The translations under genes were made by a program, and so were the position numbers. Below the pieces are notes generated by a model. It saw only the letters and a list, made by a program, of their open reading frames with translations, was not told the origin of the DNA and searched no databases. From Xenopus tropicalis (taxonomy: Eukaryota > Chordata > Amphibia > Anura > Pipidae), in assembly GCF_000004195.4 (NCBI RefSeq), contig NC_030684.2, positions 69,981,392 to 70,045,391 on the forward strand: DNA of 64,000 nucleotides, in the 5' to 3' direction. Positions 46,919-57,835 of this stretch are shown in pieces (position 1 is the stretch's first letter; every line of letters begins with the position of its first letter).

Positions 46919-48386
46919 ATTAAACATACACTTTTGTATAATTAATAAACATTTTGGAAGAAGTGCCACTCCTGCTCTCCTCATCTGCACTGCTGTTTCC
47001 CACTGATATAGCTGCATCATATTTTAATGTGGGCAGAAAAACAAGGCTATCATGGAATAGCTTGGAAGGAAGTGCCCGGCTTGATTTAACAGTGCCCATC
47101 TTTATTAAAACGGTGTTACAGCAAGCAGGGCCTTTGTCTCCAAATGCTGCTTGATGGTAGCAATGTACTTCCTGCTGCATCAAATTTACATTCAGCAGAA
47201 ACAGTAGCACAGATCAGTTCATATGTTCAAAATGGCACAATTTTTAACTTACTGTGTATATTATATTTATGTTACTTTTAACAGCAGTTTTTTTCTTTTT
47301 CACAACATGTTGCAAACCGTGCAATCTGTATTTATCTAAATATAATAATATTAAGTTATTGTTTTTAATTGCTATTGAAAAGTAAAGTTGCACTTACAGA
47401 TGAATAAGTATAAAAGACTTATAGGATGGAATGTAATCATAGCTGGGGGTCTTGGAAATCAATGAATATCTCCTCCTAAAAGGAGTGGTGAGCTTTGCAC
47501 CAGTTCAGGCATACAATCAGTGCTAACAGTAAAACAGCAAAATAATAACAAAAGGAATAGAACAAATGAAAAAGGTCTAGTATTTCTGAGTAGTGCCACA
47601 TGCATCTTATTAAAGACTTTCTGAACCTTTCATACTGTTCTACGTTTGACAAGTTATAATATTTGTTTTTGTTTCCCAATGCTCAGAGCCCAATACAGGT
47701 AAAGGCCTGCTGACTTGTCTCAACACTGCTCCGTGAGCATAGGGTTAAACTAGCTTCCAACAGAATATTACAGAAAAGCAGCAAGTGTAATGTTTCAGGA
47801 TTTTATGACAGTCAGTGTGTATTATAAACCCATTCTGCTGGGCGGAACAAATGATTCGCCAGGCCTGGAACTGAGGCTTTCTGCATTAAAGCACGGCCAG
47901 TTCTTTCTTGGCTTAAGCTGTAGAATGTGTGTCAGATGAGTTATACATTACAAAAATGTCATCCTCTGCTATGGACTAGAGAATGGAGTTAACATGTAAT
48001 TAGAAGCATCAGGCTAAGCGGCAGTAATTAGCAGATGAAATGCCTGGAATGTTTTTATATGGCATCAGTACTGCTCTTGTTCTCCTTTTTAATTCCATAA
48101 AAAGCTCACAGCAGGAATCATCATCATAAATTACCATGAGGAAATGCAGTATTATTAAATAAAATGCAAGTGCCTACATGTAACTTTTACCATCCAGTGC
48201 ACCTGTCAGATGCAAACATGGCATGTAGCGTCCATATCACGATAAAGAGGGGTTCAGTCGGAGCAACTTTTTTTTGCAATTAAAATAAATGACTGTTGGA
48301 TGTAGCTGCAGGAACAAAACCCACCATCTGACTTTATCTAATCTGACTTTACACTACTGCAAAATTTACTGTTGAATGGTGTATAA
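46919..48386. other. Intergenic, no recognised element
   Basis: Between two hAT-type elements; no exon or repeat was recognised. Confidence 0.5.
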
Positions 48387-49534
48387 CAGGGCTGTCCAAC
48401 TGGTGGCCCGCGACCCCCCTCTGTGTGGCCCCCCACCTGTCTGGCTGCTTTGATGGCTTACACTTGTGTAAGCTTTAAATGGTATCAGTACTGTGATTAA
48501 CTTCCCCCCCCTGCATGGTTCACACCTCAGATTCAGGCTGTAATCCCCCTGTATTGTTTAAATATGTAATCCCCTGTGTTGTTCACACCTTTTAATTTCT
48601 ACATTGTTCACCCCCTGCAGTGTTCACACCCCAGGCTCAGGCTGTAATCACCCACATTGTTCCCCTGTTCACACCTCAGGAGCAGTAGAAACCCACAAAT
48701 AATCCCTGCACACTACAAGAAGAACATATACTGAGGTGGTACTGCAATTAAAACATTTTTAATATATAGTTATTGTGCAGACTGTAGGAGCAGTGTCAGC
48801 ATTGTGTCACTGTATGCTGCCTGTGTGTGCCATACTCTGCCTGCCATATGCTGTCTGTGTGTGCCATAGGGCAGGCAAAGTATGGCACACACAGGCAGGG
48901 TAGGGCAGGCAGAGTATGGCACACACAGGCAGGTTAGGGCAGGCAGAGTATGGCACACACAGGCAAGGTAGGGCAGGCAGAGTATGGTACACACAGGTAG
49001 GGTAGGGCAGGCAGAGTATGGCACACACAGGCAGGTTAGGGCAGGCAGAGTATGGCACACACAGGCCAAGTATGGCACAAACCAGCCAAGAATGGCACAC
49101 ACAGTCAAAGTATGGCACACGCAGGCAGGGTAGGGAAGGCAGAGTATGGCACACACAGGCAGGGTAGGGCAGGCAGAGTATGGCACACACAGGCAGGGTA
49201 GGGAAGGCAGAGTATGGCACACACAGGCAGGGTAGGGAAGGCAGAGTATGGCACACACAGGCAGGGTAGGGAAGGCAGAGTATGGCACACACAGGCAGGG
49301 TAGGGAAGGCAGAGTATGGTACACACAGGCAGGGTAGGGAAGGCAGAGTATGGCAGGTTTTTTGCTGTACCACAGCCATTAATATGGGTATGGTCATGTG
49401 ATAACACAGGTGTGGTTTTAAGTGGGTGCGGTTTCAAAAAGGGGAGTGGTCAAAACTGGCTTCCATTATTGGCCTTCCACCACGTAGGTCGGAAAAATTT
49501 CAGCCCTCGGTACCACAGAAGTTGGACAGCACTG
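48387..49534. mobile_element. hAT-type element with large internal minisatellite and 8-bp TSD
   Basis: The ends CAGGGCTGTCCAACTGGTGG and AAGTTGGACAGCACTG bound 1148 bp. The duplication GTGTATAA is perfect at 48379-48386 and 49535-49542. A second copy of the same family lies at 50174-50472. All open frames across it are repeat artefacts. Confidence 0.95.
48840..49355. repeat. 34-bp minisatellite inside the hAT element
   Basis: About 15 units of GTATGGCACACACAGGCAGG followed by GTAGGGAAGGCAGA. The unit is not a multiple of three, so the three minus-strand frames all stay open and cycle through the same Pro/Cys/Leu-rich peptide. Confidence 0.95.
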
Positions 49535-49542
49535 GTGTATAA

Positions 49543-50165
49543 GATTAACTCTGACTCACAAAATCTGATCAAAAGTGCTTATGAAGTTTAGCCCTTAGGT
49601 GCCCATTAAGTACTGGATTAATCATATATCAATTGATCAAGGGAACCCTATCATCATAAAATTGGTTCCCCCACTGGAGGTGCAGGCTAGGGTAATGTTT
49701 TTCCCAGTCGGAGTGTGGGTTCTAATAGTTTTTTTTTTAAAATCCCCCCCCCCCACAGCGCAAGGCTGCCCACACCGGGAGGGAGCTCCACAACTCGCTC
49801 ATTATGCGCATGTGTGTGACACAGGTGAGTCACATTAACCTCGCCTACCTCACACGAAGGCGCACAATGAGCAAGGAGAGAGTATTGATCATTTGTGCAT
49901 GCACACTAACTAATATGGCTGCCCTCACTGGGGATTAAAAGAAAACTATTGCTTCCCCCAACTGGAATGTGGGCTCAATAGGCCCACACCTCCTGTGGGG
50001 AAACCATTTTTATGGTGATAGGTGCCCTTTAACTAATTCATGAATAGATTCTGCATTCAGTCACTAGGTGGTGCATTTAGTAGAATGAAAGTGCTGTAAT
50101 CATTGCAAAATGGCATTGCTCAAAAGCCTACAGGGGACTCGGACGGCGGGGTCTGCAGTATCATA
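49543..50165. other. Intergenic, no recognised element
   Basis: It contains an A/C homopolymer patch near 49735-49755. No gene was seen. Confidence 0.5.
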
Positions 50166-50173
50166 GTCTAGGG

Positions 50174-50472
50174 CAGTGCTGTCCAACTGTCAGCCCAGAG
50201 TACTGTCTGTGTGTGCCATACTCTGCCTGCCCTACCCTGCCAGTGTGTGTGCCATACTCTGCCTGCCCTATGCTGCCTGTGGAAGGTGAAGTTTGTTAGC
50301 AGTTGGAAATGTGGGCATGGTCTTAAAAACTCTTGTAATAAGATGAGTGTGCTTTGAAGTGGATGCGGCTTTAAAAAGGGGGAATGGTCAAAACTGGCTT
50401 CCATTAGCGGTCCTCCACTATGTTTGTTAGAGAAATTCTGGCCCTCGGCACCACAGAAGTTGGACAGCACTC
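50174..50472. mobile_element. hAT-type element with 8-bp TSD, second copy of the 48387 family
   Basis: It starts CAGTGCTGTCCAACTGTCAG and ends AAGTTGGACAGCACTC. The duplication GTCTAGGG is perfect at 50166-50173 and 50473-50480. It holds only about two units of the internal minisatellite, against about fifteen in the larger copy. Confidence 0.95.
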
Positions 50473-50480
50473 GTCTAGGG

Positions 50481-53400
50481 GATATCTACTCTATGTGCTG
50501 TTTGCTTTCAAACTATTTGGTGATACTGGCTAGTCTTACAATCTGTAAACCAGGCATTGTCCCTGGATTTTGTCCTTATATGCTGGCATAGTTGCATTAA
50601 CAATTAACAAAAAGGGCATAATTATGCCTACAGCCAAGATATCAATACCTCCTGAATGGCTTCAGTATGGTCAAACTATGGTCCCACAGCAGTCACCATC
50701 AATAGTAAGGGGTAGCACCATGCTCCGATGGACCCAGTGGCTAATGATGTTGTGGACCTTCCTAGTTGAAATACTCACTGACCCAAGAGAGGGGAAGTGG
50801 TTGAGCTAATAATAGGATACTGAAAACCTAGGTAGTGCAAATTGGCAGCTTATGACAGCTAGCATTGACCAGGCTAATGTTATCATATAGGTGCAAAGAG
50901 CATGCTGTGGCAGTCCCCATACTCCTGATGACAAAAGTACCTCTGCCCATCAGTAGAGTATAGGACAAACGTATGGATTTAAAACTGATATATAAAGTGA
51001 TGGTGTAAATAAAGAACAAGCCTTTTGCTACTTTTTTATATGTCTTGTTTGTGCACTGCCTTCTTAAATTTAAAGAGTATTTGACAGCAGCACACAACCA
51101 CCAACTAAAAGGATAACTAAAGTCAAATTTTAATCATCAGTTCTTTGTACTGGCTCCATTCCAAAGATGGCCCTGCGCCCCGTACCTATCTAGAAAACAC
51201 AGAGTTGCCCATCATGGTTGACAGAAGTCACGGCAGGCAGCTTGTTTTCCAGTCCTTTGCTCTCCACCAGAAGCATGTGCACTTTCAGCAAATGTTATGA
51301 CTTCAAGCATGTATGCTCGACCACCATCAGAGATTGGGACACAAACCGCTTATGATGGAGGTTGCCAACTCTGAATTAGTTTGGGGAGCAGGGCTGTCCT
51401 GGGGGGGGCATAGCTATGGTTGGGGAAAGAAGCACATACAGGGTGTGCCTGATTAAGATTTGGCTTTAGACTGTCCTTTAAACAGGAGCAGAACATTTCA
51501 TAAGCACTTATTTCTTATGTTATTTATACGTTTGGCTACACAGTGGTATCCAGTGTCTCACCATATGCAGTGAGAGTATAAACACAATGATAATATCCCT
51601 CCACTTTTTCCACCCCAATTCAAGCACTGAGAATACTTAACTTTATACCGTCTGTCTTGTGTCTGTAATAGCTTTACTCCAGCAATTCTATCTCAGCTCA
51701 CCATAGCAAGGGGCCTTCAAAGTTTAATGAAAAAATGACAGGAGCATCTCAGAAATTCAACTTACTCTTTTTATTGCAAGTATCTATATAAAATAGTTAA
51801 CAAGATGAATGTACAAGCATTTTTTAAAAAATAACTTCCCCTGGAGAAGTACATGGTATGCAGCATATTAGAGAACAGAAATCAGCTATTAATTAGGTAA
51901 TATTTGCATTAGCCATTACTGTTTCTAAGGAATCTTTAGGCATGTAAACATTTCATAATAAGAAGCAATAATCAGCCGATAATAATCCCAACATATCCTA
52001 TTCTGACTTGGATGCAGGCACATTTACATTTAATTAGCCTTGACGTTGACCCAAATTATCCATAGTTTTTTTTAAGTAATGCCCAAATCACAAACCTAAT
52101 GGAGCATTATTTTGCTCTGGTTTCCATGCAGGATTATTAGTAACAGAAAGAAACTAAGCTGTAAATCTCACAGTTTCCATGCTGGGGTTTCTGCCATTCT
52201 TTATAGGTCGGGATGCCACCTTGTAGTTATGTCCTACCGTTAAACAGGGCGGGATTAAATGAACAAAAATACTGAGTTTGACAGTCAGCATACGAGCTAT
52301 GCAACTATAATACTTGGAATCCCTTTGGCAATCACAGGCTCCACAGATATAGGGGAGCCACAACCCTAGCTAACATAGGTAATATATTGAGCTGTAGCTC
52401 TGCAAAAGCTGTGTATTTTGGATTATACACATTCAATGAGAACATTACTTAACAGCTTTTTATAAGTACACAATTTATTTGCCAATGCCCCTCTGCAGAG
52501 GAAAACATTACATTTACATATACACCTTTTACTTTCACAGCATAAGACCAGTGAAGAAAAAGCTGATCCTCTCAACTCCATAGTGTATGTCTACTGACAG
52601 GTACAGCACCAGTCTATGGGCACACATGGAGTGAATATTGCTGCATACTTCTGTGTTTCTGTGCCAAATCCACTACATAAGTGTGCAGAAAGACCAACAC
52701 TGTGCCTCTTGGTGCACTTGCATGGAGGGGGGTGGATTGGCTTTTTCTCTGGCTGCATTTGTACACAGTGGAGAAACAGCGCAAATGCTAATTGAGAGCA
52801 TAGAACAGTGGCAAGCAACTGTTCTTAAGAAGGTATTTTGGCTAAAACGGAGATTAAAAACAAGATGGGTAAATGGACTACACCTCTCTATATACATAAA
52901 CATATTCAATGACTGGACTTACTAATTACTAGCCACACCTGCTGAAGCTTTTTCCTCACCTATGATTGGCTATATCTATAGATATTTATGACCTAAAAAC
53001 ATCCAAGACTCATAATTAACCAAGGAGGCATGCACAATTTTACTGTAAGGATGCTCCTATTAAAGGTCAGAGTACAGATTAAATCACATTAAATGGTGCA
53101 CAATTATAGGGCTAAGAGCAGAGGAGGAACTAGGGATGTGCTGCCTGTTGATCTTTAAGCTGCTGTTGGCAAACTAAAGCTCCCAGAAATCTTTACTCCC
53201 AGCATCTCACTGAAAGATGAAGGGTGTAGAGTAAAGCTGGTTTAAAATCCCTACAAATTTTAAAAGTAACTACAAATAATGTATTTATTGATCCATACAA
53301 ATAAGTACTCTTTTATAAACGATATTATCTGACAAAAAAAAACATTTTCATTCATGGCAAATTCCCTACCCAAGAATTGAAAAAACTGGTCAAAAGTTGT

Positions 53401-53627
53401 GTGGAAAAATGTGACCCCATTACTCCATTTGTACTATCCCAATCCTATTTGTACAGGTTGGATAAACAGGACTGGAAAGAAACCTATCCAATGATATGTT
53501 TGTAGCAGGTCTGACAAATCATAGATGCCAATAGCATTGACTGGTCACCTGTTTTAAGGTAGACTCAAAATTCTATTTGGTCTTCCTTCTGCTATACTTG
53601 TACTTGTACCCTCTGCCCGGGTAAATA
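50481..53627. other. Intergenic, no recognised element
   Basis: No conserved exon, element ends or tandem array were recognised in this 3.1-kb stretch. Confidence 0.5.
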
Positions 53628-53843
53628 AGTACAAAAATGATGAAAACAGCAGCACACCGGTTAATTTGAAAACATGATAACTTTACTCAAGTGCCAAAGG
53701 AAATGTTTCAGGCTTCAATGCAGCCCTTTATCAGGCTTGATAAAGGGCTGTAATGAAGCCCGAAACATTGCCTTTGGCACTTGAGTAAACTTATCATTTT
53801 TTCAAATTAACCGGTGTGCTGCTGTTTTCATCATTTTTGTACT
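53628..53843. repeat. 216-bp near-perfect palindrome, Penelope-type pLTR pair
   Basis: Arms 53628-53733 and 53738-53843 are near-perfect inverses around a 4-bp centre. On the right arm TTGATAA (53737-53743), stem GGGCT/AGCCC (53745-53749 and 53757-53761) and GAAAC (53762-53766) follow the hammerhead-like layout of Penelope-type terminal repeats. No body sequence lies between the arms and no target duplication is clear. Confidence 0.85.
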
Positions 53844-54421
53844 ATCCCTACTAACATTCTTCCTTCATAATTGCAGATAAATGTGCTTCAGTATGAAAAT
53901 ATTGGTCTCAAAGCTCAATTATGCAATTATTTTGTGCTATCATTAGGCCAAAGCTCTGTTCTGCATATCTCTGCCTAAATCTATAAGCTCAGGTAAAGAT
54001 ATGGGCTCTCACTGCAGAGCAGAAAACACACCATATTCCAAAGTAGCTACTTTTGGGCCAGCAATTTTGCATCATAGGGACTTAGTTCACTATTCCCTGG
54101 GAATGTACTGTAAATGCATAATGTACATAATATACAGTAGGCCCTCATACTTTTCTAGCTATATAGGAGAAATAGATAAAACAGGAACACAATACAAAAT
54201 AGTTAATGTTTTGGCTTCAACTAGTTAACTCTGATACACACACAATTACTGAATGGGTGAATTCTGAACAATTGTGCATAATATATTCAAAGCTGAATAT
54301 GAACTATTTAAGCATTTGACTGAACTTTTTTCCATTATGGGATTTGTTCACACATGTTTGTTTCCTTGGCCGCAAGGGTTCGGTTTCATAAGCCATAAGG
54401 TCATGTGAAGTCTATTTCACT

Positions 54422-54443
54422 GGGGGGGGGGGGGGGGGGGGGG
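54422..54443 (+). repeat. G22 homopolymer
   Basis: An uninterrupted run of 22 G lies within a TCTATTTCACTGGGG context that recurs at 54729 without the expansion. Confidence 0.9.
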
Positions 54444-55381
54444 TTCCAAAATAGATCACTTAGCTTTTCCTTGGGCTGGTGCTCCTGTTACTTTTCATGA
54501 GCCCGTGCAGTTTTCTCATAAGTGCTCCTAAGTCCTTATTCTATCCTTTTGCACTTGGCAATCTGCTTATACACAGAAGAGTAGATCTGCCGGGTTAACT
54601 CTAGCGCACATGTGCGAACAGGGATTCTTGCAGGGGACACCTGAGACGCCAGCTTAGGGAGGTTCTTCCACATTTTAGTGCAGTTTTCCTTTAACAGGAG
54701 CACTAGCCTAGGGAAAAAAATTTTGCGTTCTATTTCACTGGGGGGTCCCTAATATTTTGTGTGAAATACGTTTTACATGTCCTTTAAGGGATAGATACAG
54801 GCAGCCTTGGTTGTACCTGAGGAATTTTTCACTGTTAATATGTGCATGGCCTAGTAGCAAAATGCAGAGAAACCCTAGCATATGTGATTGGGCCTTACTG
54901 GATTCAAATTTAATATTTAGGAAAATACATGTCTATCCCAGAAATAATAGAGGATTATATACTTCTTCAGTCACGGAGGAGTTCAGTGACCATACAAAAG
55001 CACAATTGCTGGTTATAATTTATCCAGCCCCATTGTTAGCGCCTCAGTTCATCACGCCCTGATTGCACTACAAGCTCACCTTGTTAAACCCCTAATTCAT
55101 TCAAGCCCTGCCAGTTGCCCCCTCCATTCACTAGGCAACACCCTGATCTTACCCCAATCATCACCACCTTAGACATTCCTCTTTTTTTGGTCAAAAAATG
55201 GTTGCAACTCTAATTGTTCAACCAGAGGCCTTCAGACCTGATGTGGAAATTTTATCAAAATGCCCAGCAGCTCCACAGATTCTTTGTATGACACAATTTT
55301 AATATACCTGGCGGTATATTAGATGATTTGCCTAATAAATGGAAAACACTGAACAGTACTGCTGTAGGGTTAAATGAGTCA

Positions 55382-55575
55382 ACCTAGAGGTTAAGTGATC
55401 GGCCTTTGATATGGGATCTACAGCTAGAGACCCTGGTTCAATTCCCTGTGGAAAAACCATGTGACCCTTGACAAGTCGCTTAATCTCTTGGGCTTAGTAT
55501 GCCTATAATGGCTGCCTTGTTTGCTGTAAAGTGTCCCACAAGAGAGAAGCACTATATAAATGATTCTTTTTAAAA
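55382..55575 (+). mobile_element. MIR-like CORE-SINE
   Basis: The head looks tRNA-derived, with GAGGTTAAGTGATCGG near the A-box position and GGTTCAATTCC as B box. It is followed by the CORE-type segment TGTGACCCTTGACAAGTCGC, then TTAATCTCTTGGGC, and a tail ending CACTATATAAATGATTC. The order and wording match MIR/CORE-SINEs. It is not a functional tRNA because no acceptor stem or anticodon arm can be built. Confidence 0.8.
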
Positions 55576-56543
55576 TTTTTATTACTATATATGGGATTTT
55601 AACTTGCAGGGTTTTGTACAATAATTATTATTGTACTATTTGATGTAAGGTAAATGGTGCCTGAATGGGAGCTTTAATGCATGCGGCACAGCAGTCCTGT
55701 TTTCTAAAAGTAACTGCCTTATGTTTTTTGGGGCTATGTTTCCAATGACTATATGCTCAGTGCAGACTGTGTATCAGTGATACATTTTTATGTGCAGGCA
55801 CATACATACAAAAGTTATGCACAGCCAGTAACATTGGTACAAACCAGTGAAATGATTATGAACGTATCACAAACATTTAACCTGGAATGGGTTTTTTCCC
55901 CCTATAAAACATGATACACTTATCTGTAATAATTTAATTTCACATGTAAACAAAAGTACAGTTGTGCATTTATTTGCATTATGAATTGTATACTGGGAAT
56001 TTGCTTTATGTCTGAGTGAAAAAAATAAGGTATTTGATACTGTGTAGAAAAATAGACCTTATTTAAGTTTTGATTTTAATAAATACCATTTACAATTCTC
56101 TTTAGAGAATACAGTCAGTGAAACCAAATGGAAAGTTTTTGTGCCATTATAAATGGATACTCTTGGCCATTTCACTGGATGTAAACATGCTTGGTACCAT
56201 TTGGTCTCTGGCTGCATCTGTGCCAGGACACCATAAAGAAAATATTAACTAATCTTTTAAATTATTACATGTATTAAAATGAATATATTTCAAAGCTAGG
56301 CTCTTTTCTAATATAAAATCCCCAAGAGTTCTTTTAATGGGAAACAAACACCTAATCATGAAGACACAGCTTACTGTGCACTCAGTATAGAGTTATTTAT
56401 ATAACATATAGCTGGGAACTCGGTGTGAAGAGTAGAACAGAACGGCACCATCTTGTGCCACTATATAGAAAGTGCTTTTGTACAAGATAGCTATTCAAGG
56501 GCCCAAGGTTTCTAACCAATAAGTAATTACAGCAAGTGCGGTC
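55576..56543. other. Intergenic, no recognised element
   Basis: AT-rich sequence with no exon or element ends. Confidence 0.5.
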
Positions 56544-56840
56544 TACAGGTTTAGGATTCTATTATCTTGAAAACCTTTATCTTAATAGTTCCAAAATACC
56601 GAAATGGCACTTCCAATAATTTCCTATTTAAAAAAAGTTTGATAGCTACTGATTTGCTCTATCTTTTAAATAATAAGACTGTACTTGATGGTAACTAAGA
56701 TAGCATAAATCTATATTGGTGACAGAACAAAAAGTTTTTAAGCATCCTTAATTCATGGTGCTCTGCATTATTGAAAGGACCCCTTATCTGGAAACCCCCA
56801 GGTGCCAAGCATTCGTAAAAATATAGATCCTATACCTATA
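56544..56840 (+). mobile_element. Diverged TACAGGTATGGGA-family MITE
   Basis: It starts TACAGGTTTAGGATTCTATT and ends GATCCTATACCTATA. The internal CCCCTTATCTGGAAACCCCC block is retained. Confidence 0.8.
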
Positions 56841-57217
56841 ATTGGGTAAGCTGGAAATAACATTCTTATGTATAACTGGTTATGATCTCTTGCAGCTGCA
56901 CATGCATCACTTGTGACCCTTATCAGGAGTTCACTTCTGGATGTAGAAGCAGATTGGAGTAAGACGGGCTGTATGCAGAGCTAGTAGGGTCCAATTATAC
57001 TTTAGCAGAACTATACAGAAATGCATAAGTGGTGTCCTGTTGCATGAGATGCTTGAAAAAAAAAAAAATTCCTACTGAAGAGGGGTGTATATACTTCTAG
57101 TTCCCCCATTTAAAAAAAATAAATAAAAAATACGTTAATGAATATTACTGCAAAATATTTCTTACAGGAAAAAAAATTACATCTGAAATTCATCTTAAAA
57201 ACTGGGTAAAGTAATAC

Positions 57218-57223
57218 TTTATT
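57218..57223 (-). terminator. Candidate ATP11C polyadenylation signal
   Basis: AATAAA on the minus strand, about 510 bp past the ATP11C stop codon, is the first canonical signal found downstream. The interval 57224-57730 would be the 3' UTR. No transcript evidence is available. Confidence 0.4.
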
Positions 57224-57730
57224 TCTGTAACCTAGATAGATATTTGTGAGCTCCGTGCTAGTGGGTGGAAGTGGGTGAAGGTGCGCGAATATGCTGACCT
57301 TTTAGGGATGTAATGCACTGTGCAGCATTAGCTGGCCACGCTGTAGGCTCCTGCTGAATAACTGATGTGCAATGCTTGGCATAACTGCACTGAAGAAGTT
57401 GCTTCATGCACCAACATTTTGGCAGGATATTTGTTTCTGAAAAAGCTGCACTTTGACTCCATTCATTCCAACAGTTCTTGCAGCAAGGTCATTAAGCAAA
57501 AGAATTTTGTAGAATACAATCTGACTTGCAGTCTGTATGCCCCATTCCCATGCAATTTGCAATCCAGACAGGTTATGTTCTAAGCAGAGCAATTAACCAG
57601 CTCGGTTTGGCACGCTTTGATTTCCACAGTATTTTCCAATACCACAGTATTCGTCACTGTGTACATTGTATATAGTGGTTGAATTTGCACAGTGTAAATA
57701 TACAGATCATTTATAATAATGATCTAACGT

Positions 57731-57835
57731 TTACAAAAAGGTGTTTAATTTATAATCCTCAGTTTTCTTCTTTGAAATGAATCCATTCTCCATACTCTTG
57801 TATGAAATTAGCACTGGAGGCTGATATGAGATCCT
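57731..57835 (-). CDS. atp11c: ATP11C terminal coding exon
   Basis: After acceptor GTTTTTCAG, phase 0 reading gives RISYQPPVLISYKSMENGFI, then SKKKTEDYKLNTFL and a stop (TAA at 57733-57731). The P-L-SYK---G pattern resembles the alternative ATP11C tail that ends in LSYK...SGYS in mammals, not the longer tail ending in FSDESNVL. The alternative tail exon was not seen between 57.8 and 60.2 kb. Frame and acceptor are clear; identity rests on a short similarity recalled from the family. Confidence 0.7.
   Translation of the reverse strand, partial: RISYQPPVLISYKSMENGFISKKKTEDYKLNTFL

Noticed and set aside
48770..49437. Three overlapping minus-strand open frames encoding Pro/Cys/Leu-rich repeats of about 34 residues
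   Set aside because: They are three phases of one 34-bp minisatellite inside a hAT-type element, with no other coding evidence.
55382..55460. Functional tRNA gene
   Set aside because: Only a B box and weak A box remain; no cloverleaf can be built, and the CORE-SINE tail follows.
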